Shown here: in pieces, positions 17,645-25,598 of the stretch
Numbering within the stretch: the first letter of the stretch is position 1
How the letters are laid out: every line of letters begins with the position of its first letter
NCBI GenBank assembly: GCA_023953695.1
Contig: JAMLJG010000020.1
Coordinates: 1-48,057 of the forward strand
DNA from: Kiritimatiellia bacterium
GTDB lineage: Bacteria; Verrucomicrobiota; Kiritimatiellia; CAIVKH01
DNA: 48,057 bases
Direction: 5' to 3'
Translations under genes and position numbers: made by a program
The notes under the pieces: generated by a model
What the model saw: the letters and a program-made list of their open reading frames with translations, nothing else
Database searches by the model: none
What the model was told of the DNA's origin: nothing

Positions 17645-20245
17645 ATGGAAGTTTCGAGCAAACCAGATTCCAAGGGTTGGAAATGCGCCGCCGCACGCTG
17701 GGCGCGCGGTGGCGCGATTGCGGTTTTGCTGTGGGCATGCGCGGCTCCAGGGCGCGCGGAGGCCCCTGCGCGGTTTGATCGCGATCCGAATTGGGTGGCC
17801 GGGCAGGCGGCGCTGCGCGACGGATTTTTTGAGGTCGCGCGCCAGAAGTTTGAGGCGTTTGTTGATAAAGCCTTTTTCAAGAACTCCAAGGCGCGCGGCA
17901 CGCTCTTCGAGGCCCAGGCGCTTTTTGCAATGGGCCGATTTGAGGACGCGCTTGCGCTGCTGCAGGATCGGCGGAGTTGGGCCTCGCGCGATGACGTGGA
18001 GGGCGGTTTCGTTTTTTGGATCGCGCGCGCGCAATATGAACTCGGCCGCTACTCGGACGTCACGCAGACCCTCTATCGCTTCGAGCGCGAATATCGCCAG
18101 GATGCGAATCTCGCGCAGGCCGCGCGGCTCAGCGCGCACGCGCTGGTGAAGCTGGGCGATGGCGACGGGGCGCTGCGCGCCTTCGCCTCATTTCAGGAGC
18201 GCTATCCCGAGGCGCCGGAGGTTCCGGACAATTTGCTCGATTGGGCCGCGCTGCTGATGGAGCGCTCGCGCGATGCCGATGCGGAGCAGTTGCTTCGGCA
18301 GATCATCGAGCGCTATCCGGCGCACCCGGCTTCGCATTCGGCGCGGTTGTGGCTGGGCCGCATGCTGGTGGATCGTGGCGATTTTTCGGATGCCAAGGCG
18401 CTGCTCGACTTGTTGGTTCGCCCTCGCGCCAACGACTCGGAGCCGGATACGCGCGCGGAGGCGTGGCTGGCCTTGGCCGACATCGCCACCGCGCAAACGA
18501 ATTCCGTCGCCGCGCTGGAGGCTTATGAGCGCGGGGAGAAAGCGGCGGACGATCTCGATCTGAAGCTTGATTTGCGCATTGCGCGCGCGCGATTGCTCGC
18601 GCGAATGGACAAGGCGGACGCGGCAATCAGCCTGTTGGAGGCGGCGGTCGCCTCCGCGCCCGCGCGTCCCGGCGCGGCCGAAGCGCAGATGGCGTTGGCG
18701 GATATTCTTCTCGATCGCGGCCAGTTTGCGAATGCGTTGGAGGCCTATCAGAATGGCTTGGCGATGATGGTGGATCCCCATGAGCAGGCTCGCGCCCGCA
18801 TGGGGCGCGCGTGGGCGCTGTGGAATCTGGGACGCTTTGCTGAGGCTGCAACTGTCTTCGAGCAGACGGCTCCTCTGTTGACGAATGCGGCCGCGCGCGA
18901 GGTCGCGATGGTGAAGACGGGCGATTCCTATTTTTCGAACAACCAGTTCAAACTGGCGCAAGACGCCTATCAAAAGGCTCTCGTTGAATTCCCCGCCAGC
19001 GCATTGACGCCGCAGGTGCTGCTGCAGTTGGCCGAGAGCATGGCGCGAAACCGCGAGTATGAAGCGGCGACGAAGCAACTGGATGATTTGCGCGCGCGTT
19101 TTCCGAAAGATCCGCTGGCCAGTCGCGCGGCGATGCGGTTGGCCGCGCTGCGAGAAGATCAGGGCGAGTGGTCGGCTGCGGTGGCGCTCTATGACGAATT
19201 GCTCACGAACCAATTTCCTGCGGTCATTCGGTCGGAGGCGCTGCTCCGATCAGCGTCGGCCTCCTATCGAGAAGGCGATTTCCAATCGGCTCTGGATCGG
19301 TTTGAGCGCGTCTTGAAGGAATATCCGGATAGTTCTTCGGCGGAGGATGCGTTCTATCTCCGGGGTCGCGCGCTTCATTTGTTGGGGCAGACACAGCGCG
19401 CAATGCAGGTGACGCAGCAATTTCTCGATCGCTATCCGACTTCATCGGTCGTACCCGAAGTTCGATTTTGGATGGCCGAGCAGTATTTCAACGCGGGCGC
19501 CTTTGGGCGGGCGGAAACGAATTTCACAGAACTTGTGAGCGCGTATCCGGTGAGCGACTGGGCAGACGATGCCCTGTATTGGGCGGGCCGCGCAGCGGTG
19601 GCGCAGGGCGAGTTCCGGCGCGCGCTCGGCCTGTTCAATGATTTGACGCGCGTCTACACGAACAGTCCGCTGGTGCCCGATGCGCGATTCGCGCAGGGCG
19701 ATGCGCTGTCGGAATTGGGCGAGTATTCAGGCGCCTTGCTCGCCTTCGACGATATTGTGCGCCGCTATCCTTCGCATCCGCTTGCGGATCGCGCGCGCGG
19801 GCGGCGGGGAGACAGTCAGTTTATGCTCGGCTCCGACCGACCCGAGCGATATCAGGAGGCAATCGCCAGCTATCGCTCGCTGCTCGACAATCCGGCCGTA
19901 TCGCCCGCCTTGCGGCTGCAAGCGCAGTTCAAGATTGGGCGCTGCTATGAGCGGCTGGGTCGCGGCAGCGAAGCGTTCCGCTACTATCTCGACACCGTCT
20001 ATGGCTGGCTCAGCGCGCGGGAGCAGGGCCAGTTTGTGGAGCCGGTCTGGTTTGTTCGCGCGGCGTTTGCGGCGGCGGCGCTGAAAGAAGGGGAGCGGCA
20101 GTGGGATGAGGCGATCCGCATTTATCAGCGCGTGGTGGAGAGCGGTCTTCCGGCTGGCGCTGACGCGGAAAAACAGATACAGAAAATCCAAGACAGCCGA
20201 ACCACCCAGTTGGGTGAGCCCTCGGCCGGGAGAACAACGCGATGA
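17645..20245 (+). CDS. Large secreted TPR-repeat protein
   Basis: The 866-residue product has an N-terminal signal region (GGAIAVLLWACAAPGRAEA); the LWAC stretch is a poor lipobox, so a lipoprotein is possible but not favoured. The rest is a long array of tetratricopeptide repeats with pairs of helices and the recurring A..L...YP pattern: RYPEAPEVPDNLLDWAALL, EFPASALTPQVLLQLAESM, EYPDSSSAEDAFYLRGRALH, RYPTSSVVPEVRFWMAEQY, RYPSHPLADRARGRRGDSQ. This is the BamD/YbgF-like TPR type found in periplasmic scaffolds. It overlaps the ExbB-like gene by ATGA. In Tol-Pal and related systems, TPR proteins of this kind accompany TolQ/TolR homologues, so it is probably the periplasmic partner of the ExbB/ExbD-like proteins downstream. 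Confidence 0.92.
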   Translation: MEVSSKPDSKGWKCAAARWARGGAIAVLLWACAAPGRAEAPARFDRDPNWVAGQAALRDGFFEVARQKFEAFVDKAFFKNSKARGTLFEAQALFAMGRFEDALALLQDRRSWASRDDVEGGFVFWIARAQYELGRYSDVTQTLYRFEREYRQDANLAQAARLSAHALVKLGDGDGALRAFASFQERYPEAPEVPDNLLDWAALLMERSRDADAEQLLRQIIERYPAHPASHSARLWLGRMLVDRGDFSDAKALLDLLVRPRANDSEPDTRAEAWLALADIATAQTNSVAALEAYERGEKAADDLDLKLDLRIARARLLARMDKADAAISLLEAAVASAPARPGAAEAQMALADILLDRGQFANALEAYQNGLAMMVDPHEQARARMGRAWALWNLGRFAEAATVFEQTAPLLTNAAAREVAMVKTGDSYFSNNQFKLAQDAYQKALVEFPASALTPQVLLQLAESMARNREYEAATKQLDDLRARFPKDPLASRAAMRLAALREDQGEWSAAVALYDELLTNQFPAVIRSEALLRSASASYREGDFQSALDRFERVLKEYPDSSSAEDAFYLRGRALHLLGQTQRAMQVTQQFLDRYPTSSVVPEVRFWMAEQYFNAGAFGRAETNFTELVSAYPVSDWADDALYWAGRAAVAQGEFRRALGLFNDLTRVYTNSPLVPDARFAQGDALSELGEYSGALLAFDDIVRRYPSHPLADRARGRRGDSQFMLGSDRPERYQEAIASYRSLLDNPAVSPALRLQAQFKIGRCYERLGRGSEAFRYYLDTVYGWLSAREQGQFVEPVWFVRAAFAAAALKEGERQWDEAIRIYQRVVESGLPAGADAEKQIQKIQDSRTTQLGEPSAGRTTR

Positions 20246-20868
20246 TGCAGTTGCTGGAATTGGGTGGAGTCATCCTCTGGGTGATTCTGGGCTTCAGCTT
20301 TATCATTGTGCTGCTGATTTTGCAGCGCGCACTGACGGTTCACCGCGCCTCGCTGCGGGGCCGCGACTTCCTGAAGGGCATTTTCAACAACCTTCAGCGC
20401 GGCAACCTGGTTGAAGCGGCTGCGCTCTGTGAGGAGTCGCCCGGGCCTGTGCCACAGATGGCGCGCGTGGCGATCTTGGAACACCGGCAGGGTGGCGCGC
20501 GCCTGCGCCAGGTGATGGAAGAAGTTGGGGTGATCGAAATTGCGCGGTTGGAGAAGAATCTTCCGATTCTGCTCGCGTTGGCGCAGATGGCTCCCGTGCT
20601 TGGGCTGTTGGGAACTGTCGTGGGGATGTGGGACATGTTCATGGCGCTGCATCAGCAGGCGCCCTTGCTTCAGTCTGGCGATTTGGGTTTGGGAATGAGC
20701 CGCGCGCTGATCACGACGATGGCCGGGCTGGGCGCCTGCGTGGTGGGCTATTTCGGGCACGCCTTCATCGTGAACCGCATCAGCGCCGTGGTGCTTGAAA
20801 TGGAGCAGGCGTATACTGAGATTATGCAGGAGCTTACACATTTGGATCCCGCTCCCCCCAAGTCGTAA
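20242..20868 (+). CDS. ExbB/TolQ/MotA-family protein with altered TM3
   Basis: The 208-residue protein has the family layout: TM1 (about 8-28), a cytoplasmic domain with helical EAAALCEESPGPVPQMARVAI and HRQGGARLRQVMEEVG, then TM2 and TM3. TM2 keeps APVLGLLGTVVGMWDMF, including the conserved Thr (T125). In TM3 the family sequence 'GIAEALIATA' is replaced by GMSRALITTM, so the usual Glu (E176 in E. coli ExbB) is Arg (R154), while the Thr pair at 158-159 is kept. In known relatives this subunit forms the pentameric proton channel around ExbD. The gene lies between the TPR gene (ATGA overlap) and the ExbD-like gene (6 bases on). Membership of the family is clear; normal proton use is doubtful. 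Confidence 0.92.
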   Translation: MMQLLELGGVILWVILGFSFIIVLLILQRALTVHRASLRGRDFLKGIFNNLQRGNLVEAAALCEESPGPVPQMARVAILEHRQGGARLRQVMEEVGVIEIARLEKNLPILLALAQMAPVLGLLGTVVGMWDMFMALHQQAPLLQSGDLGLGMSRALITTMAGLGACVVGYFGHAFIVNRISAVVLEMEQAYTEIMQELTHLDPAPPKS

Positions 20869-20874
20869 TGGATC

Positions 20875-21324
20875 ATGGCCGACGCACCTCCCAAACGAAT
20901 GTATGTTTTCCGGCGGCACTTCGAGGCCTCGCACCGGGCTCCGCGCGCCATGCTGCTCATTGCGCCCTGGATCAACGTGCTGCTGTTGTTCATTCTCGTG
21001 CTGATCCAACAATCTGCGGCCGTGTTGCGGCCCGGCGTTCGGCTGGAGCTGCCCTCGGCACCGTTTGTGGACGGAATCCGACCCGATGCGCTGGTGCTGA
21101 CGATTCCGCAGGAAGGGATGTTCTTCTTTCAGGACGAGCGCTTGTCGTTTGATGGCGTCGCGCTCGCGCTGGAACGCGCGGTGCGCGCGAATGCAGGCGC
21201 CTCGGTGATCATTGAGGCCGACAAGCGCATTTCCTATGACACCCTGGTCCGCATCTACAGCATGGCGCGAAGCGCGGGAGTTCGGGAGATCGTGCTCGCC
21301 ACCCGCTTGGAGCGCGGGCCGTGA
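20875..21324 (+). CDS. ExbD/TolR-family protein lacking the conserved membrane Asp
   Basis: The 149-residue protein has the ExbD/TolR plan: short cytoplasmic N-terminus, one transmembrane helix (about 27-45), then a periplasmic alpha/beta domain (LVLTIPQEGMFFFQDERL, ASVIIEADKRISYDTLVRI, REIVLATRL) that matches the TolR C-terminal fold. At the place of the PLLDVLLVLLLIF / PFIDVMLVLLIIF helix it has PWINVLLLFILVLI, so the single Asp used for proton transfer (D23 TolR, D25 ExbD) is Asn34, codon AAC at 20974. An ATG at 20868 is in another frame, so the start at 20875 is secure. It overlaps the following gene by GTGA. The fold makes the family assignment firm; the loss of Asp makes its energetic role uncertain. 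Confidence 0.9.
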   Translation: MADAPPKRMYVFRRHFEASHRAPRAMLLIAPWINVLLLFILVLIQQSAAVLRPGVRLELPSAPFVDGIRPDALVLTIPQEGMFFFQDERLSFDGVALALERAVRANAGASVIIEADKRISYDTLVRIYSMARSAGVREIVLATRLERGP

Positions 21325-22103
21325 AAGTTAGCGTGCCCTTCTGGCGCACGCGCGAGACGTGGGTTGCGCTGCTTTTGACGAGCGGCTGCTTCGGAGGTGT
21401 CGCGCTGTTGGCGCAGCGAACCTGGCCCCCGGTGCTGCTCGCTCGGTCCGCTCCGTTTGTTCCACATTTGGTCGCTTTGACCGAAGAGCAACCGGGCGCT
21501 GGCCTCGCGATTTGGGACCGAGACCCGCGCGCGTTGGGGTCGCCCGTTCTGTTTGCGCTGCCGACGGCCGCAGGGTTCAGCCCGTCGCGCGACGCGCGAT
21601 CATTTCCCGCAGCTCCCGCGTTGCAGGGCCGTCCCAGCGCCAGCTTGTGGCTGGATCGCATGCCGGTTGCTGCGCCAATGCCGGGTCCGCTTCGCGATCG
21701 GACAACGCCCGAGTTGGGCGCGACGTTGGCGGCGCGTTGGGAGCGCCTTCCGCCCATCGCGGATCCTTTTGAGTCATCGCCTTTAACCCAGGCTGTGATT
21801 CAGGTGGAGTGGCCGGATGGCCAGCCTCAGATTGTCTCCGGCCTTCCGATCTCGCTTCTTCCTGCGCCGACGGCAGACGAGAAGCCATGGGAAGTGAGTG
21901 CGCGCATCTTTTTTTCCAATCAGGGCGAAGCGCGAAGTGTCTTTCTTGAACAGAGTACCGCACCTCGCGAGCGGGCCGACTCGCTCACGCGCGCCTTGCG
22001 CCGGCTTCGTGTGGATTCTGGCGCGGAGTTGAGCGCGCGAGTGAACCTCTATTTCCAGCGGCCCGCGCAGGAAGCGGCGCGCGTTGCGGAGGAGGCGCAA
22101 TAA
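21321..22103 (+). CDS. Membrane-anchored protein, possible TonB/TolA-like transducer
   Basis: The 260-residue product starts at a GTG overlapping the stop of the ExbD-like gene. One hydrophobic segment (about 14-31) near the N-terminus is followed by a long Pro/Ala/Arg-rich, low-complexity stretch and a C-terminal region with WEVSARIFFSNQGEARSVFLE and SLTRALRRLRVDSGAEL. These loosely resemble the TonB C-terminal pattern 'v.v.f.v...G.v..v.v...SG...lD.aal.al...rf'. Position after ExbB and ExbD is where tonB or tolA usually sits. The resemblance is weak and the Pro-rich linker lacks the EP/KP repeats of classical TonB, so I keep this as an inference. It shares bases with the start of the next gene (TAATG). 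Confidence 0.75.
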   Translation: MKVSVPFWRTRETWVALLLTSGCFGGVALLAQRTWPPVLLARSAPFVPHLVALTEEQPGAGLAIWDRDPRALGSPVLFALPTAAGFSPSRDARSFPAAPALQGRPSASLWLDRMPVAAPMPGPLRDRTTPELGATLAARWERLPPIADPFESSPLTQAVIQVEWPDGQPQIVSGLPISLLPAPTADEKPWEVSARIFFSNQGEARSVFLEQSTAPRERADSLTRALRRLRVDSGAELSARVNLYFQRPAQEAARVAEEAQ

Positions 22104-22333
22104 TGCAAGCCGCCTCCAGTCTGATCTTCTGGGTCCCGCCGGTTTTCGCCCTTGTCGCGATTTTATCTGCGTGGCTATATTACGCCGCGCGCGATGAACA
22201 AACGCGCAAATCCTACGGTCAAGGCCAACTATACCGATGCGCAAATTGCGGTCGGATTTATGTGGAACATCGTCAGGTACCCATGGCGCGCTGCCCCGGC
22301 TGCGATCACTTGAACGAAGCGCCGTTGCGCTGA
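22103..22333 (+). CDS. Small membrane protein with zinc ribbon
   Basis: This 76-residue protein has one transmembrane helix (about 8-26) and then a cytoplasmic or periplasmic zinc ribbon: YRCANCGRIYVEHRQVPMARCPGCDHL, with two CxxC knuckles 20 residues apart. Its ATG shares a base with the stop of the preceding gene (TAATG), so it is the fifth member of the TPR/ExbB/ExbD set. I do not know a named family. Such membrane-anchored ribbons often act as small adaptors, but nothing here shows a role. Confidence 0.8.
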   Translation: MQAASSLIFWVPPVFALVAILSAWLYYAARDEQTRKSYGQGQLYRCANCGRIYVEHRQVPMARCPGCDHLNEAPLR

Positions 22334-22369
22334 AGGCGATGGGGCGAATAGGAAGGGACGAATAGACAA

Positions 22370-23695
22370 ATGAGCAAGTCAGACGACAGTCGAACCGCAC
22401 AGATACGGGTGGTCAAGTGGTCGCCTGCGACCTCCGTCAAGACGGTGGAGGATTTCATTCATCGCGACGCTATTCTTCCCGAGGCTGAAGAAACGGCCCG
22501 CGGAGCGCTCGCTGAAATTCGCTCGCGCGGCGATGCCGCCGTTTGTGAATTTGCCGCGCAGTTCGATGGGCTCAAACTCACCGCCGCCAAGATGGCGGTG
22601 ACCAAGGCCGAGCGCATGGATGCGATTGAGCGTGTGGACTCCGATTTCAAGAAAGCGGCGGGCGAAGCGCTCGCGCGCATCCAAAAGTTTGCGAAAGCGG
22701 GCCTGCGCAAGGATTGGAACATTCTCAGCCCCAAGGGCGGCATGCTCGGCGAGCAATATCAGCCGTACGACCGCGTCGGCTGCTACATTCCCGGCGGCGC
22801 AGCGCCGCTCGCTTCGACGGCTTTGATGACGGTTGGCATCGCAAAAGCGGCGGGTGTGTTGGAGGTGGTCGCATGCACTCCGGCGGAAAAGGGAGGCAAG
22901 GTCAATCCGCACGTGCTCTATGCGCTCGACCTTGCGGGCGCCACGGAGATTTATCGAATCGGTGGAATCCAGGCCATTGGCGCGATGGCCTATGGAACCA
23001 AGACCATTAAGAAGGTGCAAAAGATTGTGGGCCCCGGCGGCCCATATGTTACAGCCGCAAAGCGGCTGGTGTATGGGAGTGTGGACCTCGATATGGTTGC
23101 CGGGCCGAGTGAAGTGGCGATCCTCGCGGATGAATCTGCCTCCGCAAAACACATTGCCGCCGACCTGCTCGCGCAGGCGGAGCACGGCACCGGCCATGAG
23201 CGCGCGCTGCTGGTGACGGTTTCGCCGCAACTTGCCTATGCGGTGGCGGAAGAGCTTCCGAAGCAGGCGTCCGACCTCGATGCGAGCGAGGCCGTCTATC
23301 GCGTGCTCAACAACGGCACGCTGATCGTCATTGTGGACAATCTCGACATCGGGATGAACCTCATTAACGATTTTGCGCCGGAACATTTGGAGGTCATGTG
23401 CCGGGAGCCGCGGATTTGGCTGAAGAAAATCAAGGGCGCTGGCGCCGTATTTATCGGCCCGTGGACGCCGGAGTGCGCCGGCGATTTTGTTGCGGGCCCA
23501 AGCCACGTATTGCCCACGGGTGGAACTGCCGCAATGTTTTCGGGATTGACCGTGGATTCGTTCCGTCGCCGCACCAGCTACATTTCCTTCACGCGCGCTG
23601 ACTTGCAGGATGTGCTCACGCACATTGATCAGTTCGCGCGCGTTGAGCGACTTCCCGCGCACGGTCGCTCCGCGAGGATTCGATTCGAGAAATAG
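22370..23695 (+). CDS. hisD: Histidinol dehydrogenase
   Basis: HisD oxidises L-histidinol to L-histidine with two NAD+ and zinc. The 441-residue protein has the family landmarks: GCYIPGGAAPLASTALMT, IGGIQAIGAMAYGT, DMVAGPSEVAILAD, DLLAQAEHGTGHE (Gln and His zinc ligands), APEHLEVM (catalytic Glu-His), ECAGDFVAG (zinc Asp), HVLPTGG and RLPAHGRSA (zinc His). Two spots differ from most HisD proteins: the usual GPGN is GPGG and the usual AGxNHVLPT is AGPSHVLPT. It begins 37 bases after the zinc-ribbon gene, with AAGGGA as likely ribosome binding site. No other his genes lie in the window. A HisD-like dehydrogenase with another alcohol substrate is possible but less likely given the intact active-site residues. 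Confidence 0.88.
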   Translation: MSKSDDSRTAQIRVVKWSPATSVKTVEDFIHRDAILPEAEETARGALAEIRSRGDAAVCEFAAQFDGLKLTAAKMAVTKAERMDAIERVDSDFKKAAGEALARIQKFAKAGLRKDWNILSPKGGMLGEQYQPYDRVGCYIPGGAAPLASTALMTVGIAKAAGVLEVVACTPAEKGGKVNPHVLYALDLAGATEIYRIGGIQAIGAMAYGTKTIKKVQKIVGPGGPYVTAAKRLVYGSVDLDMVAGPSEVAILADESASAKHIAADLLAQAEHGTGHERALLVTVSPQLAYAVAEELPKQASDLDASEAVYRVLNNGTLIVIVDNLDIGMNLINDFAPEHLEVMCREPRIWLKKIKGAGAVFIGPWTPECAGDFVAGPSHVLPTGGTAAMFSGLTVDSFRRRTSYISFTRADLQDVLTHIDQFARVERLPAHGRSARIRFEK

Positions 23696-23717
23696 CGCGA
23701 CGCGAAAGAACTTTGCA

Positions 23718-24380
23718 GTGAAATCATTCTTGAAAACCATTGGCCTTCCGCGGCGGATTCGCAGACCGCTCGAGCGACTCCTGCGGTTGGATCGCCGCCC
23801 GTTTCCTCCTTCCGCGCTCGCGAACAAGTTTTGCGTGGGCGAGGGACTCGAAATTGGCGGTTCTGCGCACAATCCGTTCGGGCTGAACACGCGGAATGTG
23901 GACTACACGAAAGAGATCACCGTCTTCAAGAAGATGGAACTGGATCGGCTCGGGCGCACCTTGCCTGTTGACATCGAGGCGCCGGGCGATGCGGTTCCGC
24001 TCCCGGATGGCTCGGTGGATTTCGTGATCAGCTCGCACGTGTTGGAGCACTTTTTCGATCCCATCAAAGCGCTGCAGGAATGGTATCGGCTCATCCGCCC
24101 CGGCGGCGTCATCTTCATGATTGTGCCGCACAAAGAGCGAACGTTCGACAAGGAGAAATCGCGCACGCCCTTGTCCGAGCTGCTGGATCGGCACGCTGGG
24201 CGCGTGCCGATGTATGAACCTCTCGACCACCACTTCTCTGTGTGGATTACCGAGGACATGTTGGAATTGATCATCCATATGAATCGCAGCGGATTGTTCC
24301 CTGCGCCCGTTGCAATCGTGGCGGTATTGGACAGAGACGATAAGATCGGCAACGGCTTTTCGGTCGTGCTGCGCAAGTAG
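23718..24380 (+). CDS. Class I SAM-dependent methyltransferase
   Basis: From a GTG at 23718 the product has 220 residues. An in-frame start at 23610 would lie inside hisD and add 36 residues unlike the family, so it was rejected. The core reads LEIGGSAHNPFGL (cofactor Gly loop region), DAVPLPDGSVDFVISSHVLEHF (the 'lPf.d.sfD.v...vlEH' motif) and RLIRPGGVIFMIVPH, as in Methyltransf_11 proteins. It lies 22 bases after hisD, but its function probably belongs with the surface-glycan genes downstream, since EIGG...NPF methyltransferases of this kind are common in such loci. The methyl acceptor is unknown. Confidence 0.88.
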   Translation: MKSFLKTIGLPRRIRRPLERLLRLDRRPFPPSALANKFCVGEGLEIGGSAHNPFGLNTRNVDYTKEITVFKKMELDRLGRTLPVDIEAPGDAVPLPDGSVDFVISSHVLEHFFDPIKALQEWYRLIRPGGVIFMIVPHKERTFDKEKSRTPLSELLDRHAGRVPMYEPLDHHFSVWITEDMLELIIHMNRSGLFPAPVAIVAVLDRDDKIGNGFSVVLRK

Positions 24381-24399
24381 GTCGCGCCAAGTCTGGCCT

Positions 24400-25473
24400 T
24401 CAGGCGTGGCGTCGCATTCGGCGGAGCGTCATCACGAGGAACGCCGAGGCGAGGAATCCCGCGAGCGCGGCTGGCCATCCGTAGATTCGCCCGGCGATCA
24501 GCGCGACGCTGGCGCAAAATAGAAGCGCGAGCAAATCGAGCGCGAGAATACGCGGTGTGGCGAAGCGGCAATAGCGCCGGAGTGCGCGAATGGCGGGAAA
24601 GAAGGCGAGGAAGCCGAGTCTCTTCAGGCGGTAGAGAACGGGTTGGATCGGGGATGTCTTCACCATGGTATGCAGCGAATCGAGTGGAAATGCCGGATCC
24701 GGATTTCCCGATTCGCGGATGAGGCGGATGTAATCCAGCTCAACGGCGCGCCTCTCGTTGTTCTTCCAAAAATAATGGGGAGATGAGGTGTAGTAGCGGC
24801 GATCAATGAACCGGCGCTTCACAAATCCCGCTCCGCGACGGATGAGTTCTTCGTAGGAAAAGTCTATGTGCTTGGCCGTCTGAAATAGCGGGGCAATTCG
24901 GAGTCCGCTCGCTTCCATTCGCCGGCTCAATCCGACCTCCATTGTTCGGACCGTGTCCCAATAGGCGGAGGCGGCGGCCGATTCTTCGAGGTGCGCAGAG
25001 AGCTGTTGAATCGCGCGCGGTTTCAGATAGAGGAAAAAGGATTGAAGGTGAAAGCCGAGGTTGGGATTCGCCGTGAGAGAAACCATGTCGGCGTCGGCGG
25101 ACTCTGCTCGCGCGATGAAGTCGGGGAGCACATCGCGAAAATAGACGACCGAATCATTGATGAGGAGGAGGCGGGACCATGCCGCGCGGAGGGTATCGGG
25201 AGTCGCGTTGAGGTAGCGCCGCCACATGCCGAAATCAAAGCCATCGTTCTCCGTTAGAAAGAGCTCGATCGCGTGGCTGTTGAGGAACGCGAGGCTATCC
25301 TCATCGAGTTCGCGGCGGTTCGTCAGCAGTGTGACCGCCAAACCGCTTTGCGCGAGGCTGGCGAGCGCATATCGGACGTAGGGCGGCAGCGAAGGCCCGG
25401 CTTGGAATGAGGAATAGAGAATGCGCCCATCAGCCGAAGGCTTGCCGGGAAGAGACTCGCGCGAGGGATCCAT
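24400..25473 (-). CDS. Rhamnan synthesis protein F (RgpF)-like glycosyltransferase-related protein
   Basis: The 357-residue protein has the features of the RgpF family: YVRYALASLAQSGLAVTLLTN, a NDGFDFGMWRRYL motif (the 'N.G.DFg.W' signature), LLLINDSVVYF (the 'lliNDS' element) and LGFHLQSFFLY. Two hydrophobic helices end the protein (about 307-350). RgpF proteins act in rhamnose-containing polysaccharide synthesis or modification. It is convergent with the methyltransferase (19-base gap) and divergent from the regulator gene, with the 125-base operator region between. The second half of the usual RgpF domain is shorter than normal, so another glycan role is possible. Confidence 0.82.
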   Translation of the reverse strand: MDPSRESLPGKPSADGRILYSSFQAGPSLPPYVRYALASLAQSGLAVTLLTNRRELDEDSLAFLNSHAIELFLTENDGFDFGMWRRYLNATPDTLRAAWSRLLLINDSVVYFRDVLPDFIARAESADADMVSLTANPNLGFHLQSFFLYLKPRAIQQLSAHLEESAAASAYWDTVRTMEVGLSRRMEASGLRIAPLFQTAKHIDFSYEELIRRGAGFVKRRFIDRRYYTSSPHYFWKNNERRAVELDYIRLIRESGNPDPAFPLDSLHTMVKTSPIQPVLYRLKRLGFLAFFPAIRALRRYCRFATPRILALDLLALLFCASVALIAGRIYGWPAALAGFLASAFLVMTLRRMRRHA

Positions 25474-25499
25474 GGCGGGTCAGTTTCGCAGGGCCGAAA

Positions 25500-25547
25500 G
25501 GCGGCGTCAACCGGCTGGCCCGCCGAAAAAGGGGGATTGACGCCGCC
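25500..25547. repeat. 11-base perfect inverted repeat in divergent promoter region
   Basis: GGCGGCGTCAA at 25500-25510 and its exact complement TTGACGCCGCC at 25537-25547 are separated by 26 bases. The right arm contains the predicted -35 hexamer (TTGACG) of the regulator gene. It could be a binding site for a dimeric regulator with widely spaced half sites or, if transcribed, a hairpin. It lies between the RgpF-like gene (-) and the GbsR-type gene (+). Confidence 0.7.
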
Positions 25548-25563
25548 GCTTCAAGTGTATAAC
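25537..25563 (+). promoter_or_regulatory. Candidate sigma-70-type promoter of the polysaccharide locus
   Basis: TTGACG (25537-25542), a 15-base spacer and TATAAC (25558-25563) make a fair promoter, with a start expected near 25570 and a leader of about 30 bases before the ATG at 25599. The spacer is two bases short of the best value. The -10 overlaps the left arm of the operator-like repeat at 25561-25584. Confidence 0.55.
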
Positions 25564-25584
25564 TTTTATGAAAACGTAAAAGTT
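25561..25584. promoter_or_regulatory. Operator-like inverted repeat upstream of the GbsR-type regulator
   Basis: AACTTTTA (25561-25568) and TAAAAGTT (25577-25584) are perfect inverted arms around an 8-base centre, 14 bases before the regulator start. It overlaps the -10 and the likely transcription start, so a dimeric MarR/GbsR-type protein bound here would block transcription. AT-rich sequence in an otherwise GC-rich gap makes chance less likely. Confidence 0.7.
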
Positions 25585-25598
25585 GTGAGGCTCGTGGG

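Noticed and set aside
22379..23890. Long open frame on the minus strand across hisD (503 codons).
   Set aside because: It lies wholly opposite a well-conserved gene, and its Arg/His/Gly-rich product is typical of high-GC antisense frames. The same applies to minus-strand frames opposite 2893-4317, 31823-33433 and 36659-38257 and plus-strand frames opposite 7429-8202 and 12523-13506.
24381..24399. Bidirectional terminator between convergent methyltransferase and RgpF-like genes.
   Set aside because: Only short, imperfect stems without a T-run are visible, partly inside the RgpF-like gene.
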